Shown: one piece after another, positions 41,352 through 49,518 of the stretch | Position numbering within the stretch: the first letter of the stretch is position 1 | Layout of the letters: every line of letters starts with the position of its first letter | Assembly (NCBI RefSeq): GCF_000698555.1 | Contig: NZ_JFHE01000006.1 | Location: 62,001-126,000, forward strand | DNA from: Caballeronia grimmiae | GTDB taxonomy: Bacteria; Pseudomonadota; Gammaproteobacteria; Burkholderiales; Burkholderiaceae | Direction of reading: 5' to 3' | DNA length: 64,000 bases | Translations under genes and position numbers: made by a program | Notes under the pieces: model-generated | Databases searched by the model: none | What the model saw: the letters and a program-made list of their open reading frames with translations, nothing else | Told to the model about the DNA's origin: nothing

Positions 41352-42895
41352 ACGAAACCCCGAGCGAACCGCGCAACATGAACACGGCGAACGTGATCGA
41401 GACGCGCGCCCTGTCGAAGCAATATCCCGGCACTGCCGCGCTCGTCGACGTGAACTACAAGGTGCGTCGCGGCAAGGTGAACGTGCTGATCGGCGAGAAC
41501 GGCGCGGGCAAGTCCACGTTGATGAAACTGCTCGCGGGCGCGGAGACGGCTACCTCCGGCGAGATATGGGTCGATGGCCAGATCGCGCATATCACCGATG
41601 TGCGCAGTGCGGAGCATCACGGCATCGGCATCATATTTCAGGAGCTGAATCTCTTTCCCGACATGACAGTCGCGGAGAACATCTTCGCGGGCAACGAGCT
41701 AACGAGTTCGGGCGTGATCCGCGCGAAGATGGAGAATCATCAGGCGAAGGTGCTGCTGGATCGCCTGCGCATTCCCATCAGTCCGCGCACGCGGCTCGGC
41801 GATCTTTACGTCGGCCAGCAGCAGCTCGTGGAGATTGCGAAGGCGCTGTCGAAGCACATCAAGGTGCTGATCATGGACGAGCCGACGTCCGCGCTCTCGA
41901 AGACCGAAGTCGAGATTCTCTTCAAGATCATCGGCCAGTTGAAGGAAGAGGGCGTGACGGTGATCTATATCTCGCACCGCCTCGAAGAGATCATGGCGAT
42001 CGGCGATTGCATCACGGTGCTGCGCAACGGGCGTCTCGTTGCCGAAGACGATATCGCCAACATCGACATTCCGTGGATCATCGAAGCGATGGTCGGTTCG
42101 TCGAAGAAGCGCTTCGCGTTCGAGCAGCACGCCATCGGCGATGAAGTGCTGAACGTGAAGGACCTCGCGCTCAAGCGTTCGAACGGCATCTATGCGGTCG
42201 ATCACGTGTCGTTCTCGGTCAAGACGGGCGAAGTCATCGGCATCTACGGGCTGATGGGCGCGGGCCGCACGGAGCTGCTCGAATCGCTGCTCGGCGCGCA
42301 ACCGCTCGCGCTCGGCGAAATCGAACTGGCGGGCAAGGCTATCGAAGATTTGCCGATACCGAAGCGCATCGAAGCGGGCATCGCGCTCGTGCCGGAAGAC
42401 CGGCAGAAGCAGGGCATGGTGCAACTGATGACCATCCTCGAGAACATGACCTTGTCGAGCCTCGGGAAGTTCACGCGCCGCTTCGTCGGGTCGCTCGCAC
42501 GCGACAAACAGGTGGAAGCGGCGAGCGATATCGTCAAGCGGCTCGCGATCAAGGCGTCGTCCGTCGATGCGCCCATCATGTCGCTATCGGGCGGCAACAT
42601 GCAGAAGGTGGTGATCGGCAAGGCGCTGCTCACGAAGCCGAAGGTGCTGTTGATGGACGAGCCGACGCGCGGCATCGACGTCGGCGCGAAAGAGGACGTC
42701 TACAAGACGATCAGCCTGCTCGCGCAATCGGGCATCGCGGTGATCTATGCGACGTCCGAACTCGACGAAGCGATGGCCGTCTCCAATCGCGTGTTCGTGA
42801 TGGCGAGCGGCAAGCTCACCGCCGACATCAGACGCGAAGAATTCGACAGCGAACGGATCGTGCGCGCATCGACGCCCGCGACCGCCGTGGTCTGA
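41348..42895 (+). CDS. Sugar ABC transporter ATPase of the transketolase operon
   Basis: Predicted 515-residue double-NBD CUT2 ATPase. NBD1: Walker [27 protein letters not shown], signature [15 protein letters not shown] and [15 protein letters not shown]2: degenerate Walker [13 protein letters not shown], signature MSLSGGNMQKVVIGKAL (Met in place of the usual Gln after GGN), and [12 protein letters not shown]. The ATG overlaps the DUF2291 stop (ATGA); an internal ATG at 41378 is an alternative. It lies between DUF2291 and permease genes. Confidence 0.93.
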   Translation: MNETPSEPRNMNTANVIETRALSKQYPGTAALVDVNYKVRRGKVNVLIGENGAGKSTLMKLLAGAETATSGEIWVDGQIAHITDVRSAEHHGIGIIFQELNLFPDMTVAENIFAGNELTSSGVIRAKMENHQAKVLLDRLRIPISPRTRLGDLYVGQQQLVEIAKALSKHIKVLIMDEPTSALSKTEVEILFKIIGQLKEEGVTVIYISHRLEEIMAIGDCITVLRNGRLVAEDDIANIDIPWIIEAMVGSSKKRFAFEQHAIGDEVLNVKDLALKRSNGIYAVDHVSFSVKTGEVIGIYGLMGAGRTELLESLLGAQPLALGEIELAGKAIEDLPIPKRIEAGIALVPEDRQKQGMVQLMTILENMTLSSLGKFTRRFVGSLARDKQVEAASDIVKRLAIKASSVDAPIMSLSGGNMQKVVIGKALLTKPKVLLMDEPTRGIDVGAKEDVYKTISLLAQSGIAVIYATSELDEAMAVSNRVFVMASGKLTADIRREEFDSERIVRASTPATAVV

Positions 42896-42919
42896 GAGAA
42901 GCAAACCGAGATCGAAACC

Positions 42920-44002
42920 ATGAACACTCCCAACAGCAGCAACCCGCCGGTGCATCCGGTGCATGCGAAGCACAGCCGGCATACCGCGTATGTCGCATCG
43001 CGGATCGCGGTGAACCTGCTCAAGCTGCGGATTTTCATCGCGCTCTTTGCGATCATCATTGTCTTCTCGCTGGCGACGGAGAACTTCCTCTCGACGAGCA
43101 ACATGCTGATCATGGCGAAGCACGTGACCGTGGTCGCGATCCTTTCCATCGGCATGACGCTCGTGATCCTGACCGGCGGAATCGACTTGTCGGTGGGATC
43201 GATCGTGGGCATAAGCGGGATGGCCGCGGGCTATCTGCTGCTCGAAGGCGTAAAGATCGGGCATCACATCGTGTTCTTCAGTCCGCTCGGCGTCACGATC
43301 ATTGCGTGCGTGCTTGGTGCGCTCATCGGCGCGGTGAACGGGTATCTGATCACGATGCTGAATGTCGCACCGTTCATCGCGACGCTCGGCATGTTGTACG
43401 TGGTGCGCGGCGCGGCGCTGCTCGTCAACAACGGCAGCACGTATGCAGACCTCGAAGGCAATCCGGCGCTCGGCAACACGGGCTTCGAATTCATCGGCAA
43501 CGGCACGATACTCGGCCTCTCGATGCCTGTCTGGATCATGCTCGTGCTCGCAGTCGTGACCATCTTCATCGCACGCAAGACGCCGCTCGGACGCCGAATC
43601 TATGCGATCGGCGGCAACGAACAGGCCGCGCGCTTTTCAGGCATCCGCACGAATCGCGTGAAGCTGTTCGTCTACATGTTCTCGGGCTTCTGCGCGGCGC
43701 TCGTCGGGCTTGTCATCACCGCGCAGCTGCAGACCGCTCACCCGCTCACCGGGCAAACCTACGAACTGAACGCGATCGCAGCGGTCGTGCTTGGCGGCAC
43801 CGCATTGATGGGCGGACGCGGCACCGTGTTCGGCTCGGTGATCGGCGCGTGCGTGATCAGCATTCTGGGCGACGGCATGGTGATGTGCGGCATCAGCGAC
43901 TTCTGGCAGATGGTCATCAAGGGACTCGTGATCATCTTCGCGGTGGTCGTCGATCAGTTGCAGCAGCGCCTGCAGTCGCGCATGGTGTCGCTCACCGCCT
44001 GA
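42920..44002 (+). CDS. Sugar ABC transporter permease of the transketolase operon
   Basis: Predicted 360-residue permease with about ten membrane segments. Seen: LVILTGGIDLSVGSIVGISG, NVAPFIATLGMLYVVRGAALL, and TGQTYELNAIAAVVLGGTALMGGRGTV as the coupling loop. The N-terminal 35 residues are hydrophilic and His-rich (HPVHAKHSRH). It follows the ATPase by 24 bases and precedes the kinase by 33. One permease gene implies a homodimer. Confidence 0.93.
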   Translation: MNTPNSSNPPVHPVHAKHSRHTAYVASRIAVNLLKLRIFIALFAIIIVFSLATENFLSTSNMLIMAKHVTVVAILSIGMTLVILTGGIDLSVGSIVGISGMAAGYLLLEGVKIGHHIVFFSPLGVTIIACVLGALIGAVNGYLITMLNVAPFIATLGMLYVVRGAALLVNNGSTYADLEGNPALGNTGFEFIGNGTILGLSMPVWIMLVLAVVTIFIARKTPLGRRIYAIGGNEQAARFSGIRTNRVKLFVYMFSGFCAALVGLVITAQLQTAHPLTGQTYELNAIAAVVLGGTALMGGRGTVFGSVIGACVISILGDGMVMCGISDFWQMVIKGLVIIFAVVVDQLQQRLQSRMVSLTA

Positions 44003-44035
44003 TGCGCGCCACGAAAGAGAGACAAGGACCGTCCA

Positions 44036-45505
44036 ATGAAATACGTTCTGGCGATCGATCAGGGCACGAGCGGCACCAAGGCGCTGATCTTCGATAGCGA
44101 AGGGCAGGTGCATGCGCGCGGCTTCGCGGCGGTGGCCTGCACCCATCCGCGCACCGGTTTCGTCGAACAGGACGCTGAAGCGCTGTATGAGTCGGTACTG
44201 CGTGCGGTGACCGAGTGTATCGGCAGGTTCGAAGGACCGCGCGACGAAATCGCAGGCGTGGGCATCTCGAACCAGCGCGAGACTGTCGTGTTGTGGAATG
44301 CGAAGGGCGAGCCGATCGTGCCTGCGGTGTCGTGGCAGTGTCAGCGATCGCTCGGCATCTGCGAGCGCATGAAGGCCGATGGACTCGGGCCTGTCATCGC
44401 GAAGAAGACGGGTTTGCTGATCGACCCGTATTTTTCAGGCTCCAAACTCATCTGGCTGAACGAGAACGACGAGCGCGTGCGCGATGCCATCGCAAAGGAC
44501 GATGCCTACTTCGGCACGGTCGATAGCTGGCTGCTGTATCGGCTGACGAAGGGCGCGGCGTATCGCACCGACTATACGAACGCGTCGCGCACGATGCTCT
44601 TCAACCTTGCGACGCTGCAATGGGATCGCGAACTGGTGGAGACGTTCGGCCTTCGAGGTCTGCGTTTGCCCGAGCCGATGCCTTCCGCCTCCGACTTCGG
44701 CGCAACCGACTTCGACGGCCTGCTCGACCGTGCGATACCCGTGCTCTCGATGATCGGCGATTCGCACGCGGCGGCCGTCGGCGAAGGATGCCTGCATCCG
44801 GGCGTGGCGAAAGCGACGATGGGCACCGGCTCGTCGATCATGATGAACGTCGGCGCGCATCCGCAAGAACCGGCGCATGGCCTCGTGTCCACACTATGCT
44901 TCGCAAGCGATGAGCGCGTGGATTATGCGCTCGAAGGCATCGTCATCAGTGCGGGTTCCACGCCCGCGTTCCTCAAGGACAAGCTGCGTCTCTTCGACGA
45001 TTTCGCGCAAGCGGAGCAGGCCTTCATCGACTACGACAACGGCGGCGTGTTCGTGCTTCCCGCGTTCTCCGGAATCGGCTGTCCGCACTGGAAGTATCCG
45101 GGCGGCGCGCAGATCGTCGGGCTCGATTTCTCGAAGTCCTGGCAGCACGTCGCGCGCGCGGCGTATGAATCCATCGTCTATCAGATCAAGGACGTCATCA
45201 CGGTGATGGAGCAGGCGGCCAACGTGCGCCTGCGCGAACTGTATCTCGATGGCGGCCTCGTGCAGCGTCCGTTCCTGCTGCAATATCTGTCCGATACGCT
45301 CGATCGCCCTGTCAGCACGCTCGCGTTGAGCGAGATATCGGCGGCGGGTGCGGCTGCGCTTGCGGCATGGAGGGGCGGGCTGATCGCATCACTCGACACG
45401 TATCAGAGCAAGCGCGTGATTGCGCGGCGTGTCGAGCCGGGCAGCGGCGTCGATGCGGCGGCGGCGAACCATGCGCAATGGCTCTGCTGGATCGAACGTC
45501 TATAA
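44036..45505 (+). CDS. FGGY-family carbohydrate kinase (glycerol-kinase-like)
   Basis: Predicted 489-residue sugar or polyol kinase. Seen: phosphate-binding DQGTSGTKALIFD at the start, GVGISNQRETVVLWNAKG, TDYTNASRTMLFNL, GDSHAAAVGEGC, GTGSSIMMNVG and STPAFLKDKL in the ATP side, and LYLDGGLVQRPFLLQYLSDTL. Length and motifs match glycerol/erythritol/xylulose-type kinases; glycerol kinase is the closest wording, but the operon suggests a ketose or polyol substrate. It would feed the split transketolase with a sugar phosphate. Confidence 0.9.
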   Translation: MKYVLAIDQGTSGTKALIFDSEGQVHARGFAAVACTHPRTGFVEQDAEALYESVLRAVTECIGRFEGPRDEIAGVGISNQRETVVLWNAKGEPIVPAVSWQCQRSLGICERMKADGLGPVIAKKTGLLIDPYFSGSKLIWLNENDERVRDAIAKDDAYFGTVDSWLLYRLTKGAAYRTDYTNASRTMLFNLATLQWDRELVETFGLRGLRLPEPMPSASDFGATDFDGLLDRAIPVLSMIGDSHAAAVGEGCLHPGVAKATMGTGSSIMMNVGAHPQEPAHGLVSTLCFASDERVDYALEGIVISAGSTPAFLKDKLRLFDDFAQAEQAFIDYDNGGVFVLPAFSGIGCPHWKYPGGAQIVGLDFSKSWQHVARAAYESIVYQIKDVITVMEQAANVRLRELYLDGGLVQRPFLLQYLSDTLDRPVSTLALSEISAAGAAALAAWRGGLIASLDTYQSKRVIARRVEPGSGVDAAAANHAQWLCWIERL

Positions 45506-45529
45506 CTTTCGCTTTCAGGAGAAGGCAAC

Positions 45530-46324
45530 GTGGCTTACGAAGCAAAGCGGTTCGAGAACAAGGTCGCCGTCGTGACGGGCGGCAGTCGCGGCATCGGATT
45601 GGCGATCGCGGAGCGCTTCGCGCAGGAAGGCGCGAAGGTCTGCGTGACTGCGAACGAGAAGAGCGTCCACGATGCGGCCTCGCGTTTGCGCGATGCGGGC
45701 TTCGATGCGCTCGCCGTCGAGATGGACGTCACCGACAAGAGCCAGGTCGTCGCGTTGTATGAAGAAGTCGCGGCGAAGCTCGGAGAGGTGGATGTATCGG
45801 TGCAGAACGCGGGCGTCATCACCATCGCGAAGCTGCCGGATCTCACGGAAAGCGAATGGGACAAGGTGATGGCAGTGAACACCAAAGGCGTGTTCCTGTG
45901 CTGTCAGGAGGCTGCGACGCGCATGCTGCGTGCGGGCAAGGGCGGCCGCCTGATCAACACGGCGTCGGGCCAGGCGCGTCAGGGCTTCGTCTATACGCCG
46001 CACTATGCGGCGAGCAAGTTCGGTGTGCTTGGAATTACGCAGAGCCTTGCGAAAGAGCTTGCGCCGACGGGCATCACGGTCAATGCGTTCTGCCCGGGCA
46101 TCATCACGACGGACATGTGGTCGTATAACGACGAAGCGTGGGGCAAGCTGCTGGGCGATTACAAACCCGGCGAGTTGATGGCGGAGTGGGTCGCCAACAT
46201 TCCGATGAAGCGCGCGGGCAATGGCGGCGATGTGGCCGGCCTCGTGACGTTCCTCGCATCGGATGATGCGGCCTATATCACTGGACAAACCGTCAACGTG
46301 GATGGCGGGATGTTCATGTCGTAG
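45530..46324 (+). CDS. SDR-family dehydrogenase of the transketolase operon (second)
   Basis: Predicted 264-residue SDR starting at a GTG with an AGGAGAAGG site. Motifs: TGGSRGIG, QNAGVI in place of NNAG, NTASGQAR, catalytic HYAASK, and the C-terminal TVNVDGGMFMS common in sorbitol/polyol dehydrogenases. The stretch LPDLTESEWDKVMAVNTKGVFLCCQEA is typical of those enzymes. It is only distantly similar to the first SDR of the operon, so the two probably act on different substrates or steps. A strong terminator follows. Confidence 0.88.
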   Translation: MAYEAKRFENKVAVVTGGSRGIGLAIAERFAQEGAKVCVTANEKSVHDAASRLRDAGFDALAVEMDVTDKSQVVALYEEVAAKLGEVDVSVQNAGVITIAKLPDLTESEWDKVMAVNTKGVFLCCQEAATRMLRAGKGGRLINTASGQARQGFVYTPHYAASKFGVLGITQSLAKELAPTGITVNAFCPGIITTDMWSYNDEAWGKLLGDYKPGELMAEWVANIPMKRAGNGGDVAGLVTFLASDDAAYITGQTVNVDGGMFMS

Positions 46325-46366
46325 CGGTTGGATGGACCTGCGCGAGCGCCAGGCGTAAATGTCCAG

Positions 46367-46393
46367 CTCACGGGCGCAATGCCCGTGAGTTTC
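46367..46393 (+). terminator. Intrinsic terminator of the transketolase operon
   Basis: Nine-base perfect arms CTCACGGGC (46367-46375) and GCCCGTGAG (46381-46389) with a five-base loop, followed by TTTCG. It lies between the SDR stop and the stop of the convergent ribH gene. Confidence 0.75.
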
Positions 46394-46403
46394 GTACAGC
46401 CGT

Positions 46404-46904
46404 TTATGCGACCGGCAGGGCGCTCAGCTTGCTGACCGTATCGGCGCACGCATGCGCAGCTTCGCGGCCCTTCACGAGGAAATGCTCGCGGAAGAAGTTC
46501 ACGTGTTCGTCGCCGTGATGGAAATGATGCGGCGTGAGCACCGCCGAGAAAACCGGCGTGCCGCTTTCGAGCTGAACCTGCATCAGGCCATTGATGACAG
46601 CCTGCGCGACGAACTCATGCCGATAGATCCCGCCGTCGACGACCAGCCCCGCCGCAGCGATCCCCGCATACCGGCCGCTCGATGCGAGGCGCTTCGCATG
46701 CAGCGGGATTTCGAATGCGCCGGCGACTTCGAAGAGATCGATATCGTCGTTACTGTAGCCGTATTGCTGCATGGCTTCGAGAAAGGACGTCTTGCACTGA
46801 TCGACGATATCGCGATGCCAGCAAGCCTGGACGAACGCGATGCGCGGACGGTTGGAACGTGTAGCGGATACCGCTTGTGATTCGATGATGTTGGGTGCGT
46901 TCAT
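46404..46904 (-). CDS. ribH: 6,7-dimethyl-8-ribityllumazine synthase, RibH2 type
   Basis: Predicted 166-residue enzyme joining the ribityl-uracil amine and dihydroxybutanone phosphate in riboflavin synthesis. Seen: IAFVQACWHRDIVDQCKTSFL (Trp in the substrate pocket, as in type II synthases), DLFEVAGAFEIPLHAKRLASSGRYAGIAAAGLVVDGGIYRHEFVAQAVINGLM, and PVFSAVLTPHHFH. The wording matches the RibH2 branch known in Brucella and Mesorhizobium, which forms decamers and is often riboswitch-controlled. The start at 46904 follows from this branch's N-terminus. An FMN riboswitch lies upstream on the same strand at 47001-47169. Confidence 0.9.
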   Translation of the reverse strand: MNAPNIIESQAVSATRSNRPRIAFVQACWHRDIVDQCKTSFLEAMQQYGYSNDDIDLFEVAGAFEIPLHAKRLASSGRYAGIAAAGLVVDGGIYRHEFVAQAVINGLMQVQLESGTPVFSAVLTPHHFHHGDEHVNFFREHFLVKGREAAHACADTVSKLSALPVA

Positions 46905-46913
46905 GGACTTCAG

Positions 46914-46932
46914 CCTGTTTTGTGTGAACAGG
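46914..46932 (-). promoter_or_regulatory. Possible Shine-Dalgarno-masking hairpin before ribH
   Basis: On the minus strand CCTGTT pairs with AACAGG around a seven-base loop; the right arm holds the AGG of the ribH ribosome site, nine bases before the start codon. A further pair GGACAGCC (near 46999) and GGCTGTCC (near 46937) frames the segment. This suggests translational control by the FMN riboswitch. Confidence 0.5.
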
Positions 46933-47000
46933 GCGAAGGACAGCCGCGCCTGCGCACGCGAGAAATGCACGCACGTCGGGCGTAAAAATACTGGCTGTCC

Positions 47001-47169
47001 TGTTCTCTTTCATCCGGACTATACCGTCGGCCCCGGAATCCAACCGGGTCTGCTGACCTCGCTCGATGCAACCTTGCAGGGTGCATCGATGAGCGCTCGC
47101 GGGCTACGTCGCATGAAGACTCATATCGACGATTACCGCCGGTGGGGAATTGCACCCCGCCCCGAGAAC
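47001..47169 (-). promoter_or_regulatory. FMN riboswitch (RFN element) for ribH
   Basis: On the minus strand the conserved RFN parts are present in order: GTTCTCGGGGCGGGGTGCAA, ATTCCCCACCGGCGGTAAT, AGCCCGCGAGCG, GGTCAGCAGACCCGG, TGGATTCCGGGGCCGACGG, TATAGTCCGGATGAAAGAGA, with closing arms GTTCTC/GAGAAC. This is a full FMN-binding aptamer (RF00050 type). It ends about 97 bases before the ribH start, leaving space for an expression platform. Confidence 0.93.
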
Positions 47170-47272
47170 GTGTTCTTCATGTTGTCGAAGAACGGGTGTA
47201 CGGTATCACGAAAGAAGCAGTGTCCGAATAAATACCGCGTTTTCTACGGGGATTTGTGGTGATTCGAAGAGT

Positions 47273-47776
47273 TCAACACTCGTCCGTCCGACGCTGCTTC
47301 GCTCTGGGGCTGATGACCTTTTCGAAGCACCGCGCATCGGGCTGGTGCACGTAGATGCCATACGGGGTCGTCGCGCGAAAGCCGTTGCGCTGATAGAACG
47401 CGATGGCGCGTCGATTGAACGCTCGGGTTTCGAGCAACAGCTTGTGATAGCCCACCGCCGCCGCTTCAGCTTCGAGTTGTGCGAGAAGCGCGCTTCCGAC
47501 GCCGCAGGTATTCGGGCGGCTATAGAGCCGCTTGACTTCGGCGACGCCATAGTCGAAGCGGCGGAATGCACCGCATCCGAGCGAGAAGCCCTGTTCGTTC
47601 CGCGCGACGAGGAATGCACCTCGCGCCGAGCAGACATCCTGCAAGCAGAACCGGGACTGGCCGCTATCCCCGGAGTAGACGGCCAGCATGGCGCTGAGTT
47701 CGTCGAGAAGCGCCTGCGCGTCCTTCGACCACGGGTCTTCGCGTTGGACAAGGATTGCTGTTCCTGATGGCGTCAC
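47273..47776 (-). CDS. GNAT-family N-acetyltransferase
   Basis: Predicted 167-residue acetyltransferase. Acetyl-CoA motif: AEVKRLYSRPNTCGVGSALLAQLEAEAAAVGYHKLLLETRAFNRRAIAFYQRNGFRATTPYG. The P-loop-like RPNTCGVG fits the Q/RxxGxG/A signature. The GTG start at 47776 is chosen for an AAGGAG site nine bases upstream; a TTG three codons earlier is too close to it. It lies 103 bases beyond the riboswitch on the same strand. Substrate is unknown. Confidence 0.82.
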   Translation of the reverse strand: MTPSGTAILVQREDPWSKDAQALLDELSAMLAVYSGDSGQSRFCLQDVCSARGAFLVARNEQGFSLGCGAFRRFDYGVAEVKRLYSRPNTCGVGSALLAQLEAEAAAVGYHKLLLETRAFNRRAIAFYQRNGFRATTPYGIYVHQPDARCFEKVISPRAKQRRTDEC

Positions 47777-48106
47777 GGCGATCAACTCCTTATCTGCGGT
47801 GTTTTTCTGACTCGACCGAACGCGAGCAAACCGCAGACCAGGACGGAGAGTCTAGTCAGTTGGCCGCGCATGAGTGCGGGTGTCAGTGCCCACCGCGCAA
47901 CTAACTGTCCGTCCTGCGTCGCGACTGCAAACTGGAGACGCGAGGGAATTTACGAAGAAAACCAGCTCACAAGAAAGCACCGCTGCAACGAGCCAATTGA
48001 ACTCATCGCTGATTTGCTTACGCCAAAGCATTCGTTTGCGCAGCGCGTATCGGTCACTAGCATGATGCGTTCGGGGCGATGACGCCCACATGCAAGGAAA
48101 GCCGTC
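47777..48106. other. Gene-free stretch before the small paralogue
   Basis: This 330-base stretch shows no convincing gene. Short frames exist on both strands but without family match. A half copy of the CTAGCATG element (48057-48064) resembles half of the GntR palindrome; this may be chance. The AAGGAAA ribosome site for the gene at 48107 lies at its right end. Confidence 0.5.
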
Positions 48107-48331
48107 ATGCAATACAAGGGATACGAGGTAGCACCATCCGCACACGCGCTGCCGAGCGGCCTCTATGCGGCCAATCTGATCATCGAGAACACGACGTCCA
48201 CGCGCAGCGCATCGTTCACGTTCGATGCGCTTGATTACTTCTTCGAAGCCGATCACGCGATCGCCTATGCGGTGCGCTGGGCCCGTCTATGGATCGATCA
48301 GCGCAGTCATCGCATGCGCCGCGACTCGTGA
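48107..48331 (+). CDS. Small unknown protein, paralogue 3 of 3 (GY...ANL...LDYF...WID)
   Basis: Predicted 74-residue protein: MQYKGYEVAPSAHALPSGLYAANLII, then ALDYFFEADHAIAYAVRWARLWID and a basic tail. It closely resembles the 72-residue protein at 4702-4920 in the GY, AH, ANL, LDYF, AIAY, RWA and WID positions, and more weakly the one at 26450. Start has an AAGGAAA site. No function is known. It stands alone before the convergent binding-protein gene. Confidence 0.72.
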   Translation: MQYKGYEVAPSAHALPSGLYAANLIIENTTSTRSASFTFDALDYFFEADHAIAYAVRWARLWIDQRSHRMRRDS

Positions 48332-48353
48332 AGCGGCGCGCGCTGCGCGAGGT

Positions 48354-49343
48354 TCAGGCGAGGCCGGGCGGCGCGGCCCTCGCGACGTCGACATGCTTCG
48401 GCAACAGGCCGAGATCGAGAAACGTATCGGCGATCTGCTGTTGTTCGCCGATGATCTCGCGCGTAATCGCCACGGTGCCGAACACCTGCCGGCTCACCGC
48501 GAGATCGACGACAGGCTTCGGCAAGCCCCATAGCCGCGCGAGTTCGCTCGCGAGCGCATCGGGATTCTGCTTGCCCCATTGATCAACCGCCTTGATTTCC
48601 TCGATGACGATGCGGATCACATCGGCATTCTTCGCCACATAGCTCTGCGACGAGAAGTAGAAAGCGCGATTGCCGACGACGCCGCTCGCATCCGCGACGA
48701 TGCGCGCATTCAGCGTCTGTTGCGCGGCGGCGAAGAACGGGTCCCATATGACCCATGCATCGATCGATCCGCGCTCGAACGCAGCGCGCGCATCGGCGGG
48801 CGGCAGAAAGGCAAGCTCGATGTCCTTGTATTTCAAGCCGTGCTGTTGCAGCAGCTTCACGAGAAAGTAGTGGACGTTGCTGCCCTTGTTCAACGCGACG
48901 CGCTTGCCTTTGAGATCCGCAACCGTCCTGATCGACGATTGCGCCGGAACGAGCACGGCTTCAGACCGGGCCCGCGTCGGCGTGGCCGCGACATAAGTGA
49001 GCGGTGCGCCGGCGGCCTGCGCAAAAATCGGCGGTGCTTCGCCTACATCGCCGAAGTCGATCGAGCCCACGTTGAGGGCTTCCAGCTGCACAGGCCCGGC
49101 GGAAAACTCGGTCCAGCTCACGGATACACCGAGCGGAGCAAGCCGCTTCTCGAGCGTTCCTCGTCCCTTCAACAGATTCAGATAACCCTTCTGGTTCCCG
49201 ACTCGCAGCACGCGCGACTGTCCTTGCGCTGCTTGCTGCGCGAAGGAAGCAGGCGCGGCGGCCAGCATTGCAGTGGCGAGTGCGGTGCGACTGGAGAAAG
49301 ACAAAAACGCGCGACGGTCGGTGGACTTCTTCGGTTCGGACAT
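48354..49343 (-). CDS. Aliphatic-sulfonate-type ABC substrate-binding protein (orphan)
   Basis: Predicted 329-residue periplasmic protein. It begins MSEPKKSTDRRAFLSFSS with a twin-arginine-like RRAFL and a hydrophobic stretch ending ASFAQ, so Tat export is plausible. The mature part has the SsuA/NMT1-like fold: VLRVGNQKGYLNLLKGRGTLEKRL, FSAGPVQLEALNVGSIDFGDVGEAPPIFA, ADLKGKRVALNKGSNVHYFL and GSIDAWVIWDPFF. No permease, ATPase or monooxygenase gene lies beside it, so it either serves a distant transporter or is a stray gene. Confidence 0.85.
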   Translation of the reverse strand: MSEPKKSTDRRAFLSFSSRTALATAMLAAAPASFAQQAAQGQSRVLRVGNQKGYLNLLKGRGTLEKRLAPLGVSVSWTEFSAGPVQLEALNVGSIDFGDVGEAPPIFAQAAGAPLTYVAATPTRARSEAVLVPAQSSIRTVADLKGKRVALNKGSNVHYFLVKLLQQHGLKYKDIELAFLPPADARAAFERGSIDAWVIWDPFFAAAQQTLNARIVADASGVVGNRAFYFSSQSYVAKNADVIRIVIEEIKAVDQWGKQNPDALASELARLWGLPKPVVDLAVSRQVFGTVAITREIIGEQQQIADTFLDLGLLPKHVDVARAAPPGLA

Positions 49344-49518
49344 GAGGGAATCGGCGCTTTGGCATTTGAAAGATTGCAGATGCTAAAGCGCGCGGGCTGG
49401 CGGGCAAACGTAGGAATATGCATAACGCTATGGTCCAGGGCGTCATATGCATTTCGTTTGCGCGGGCTTGGCGCCCGGTCTTGCACGCCGACGCAGTCGC
49501 GAAACGGCGCGATGAAGA

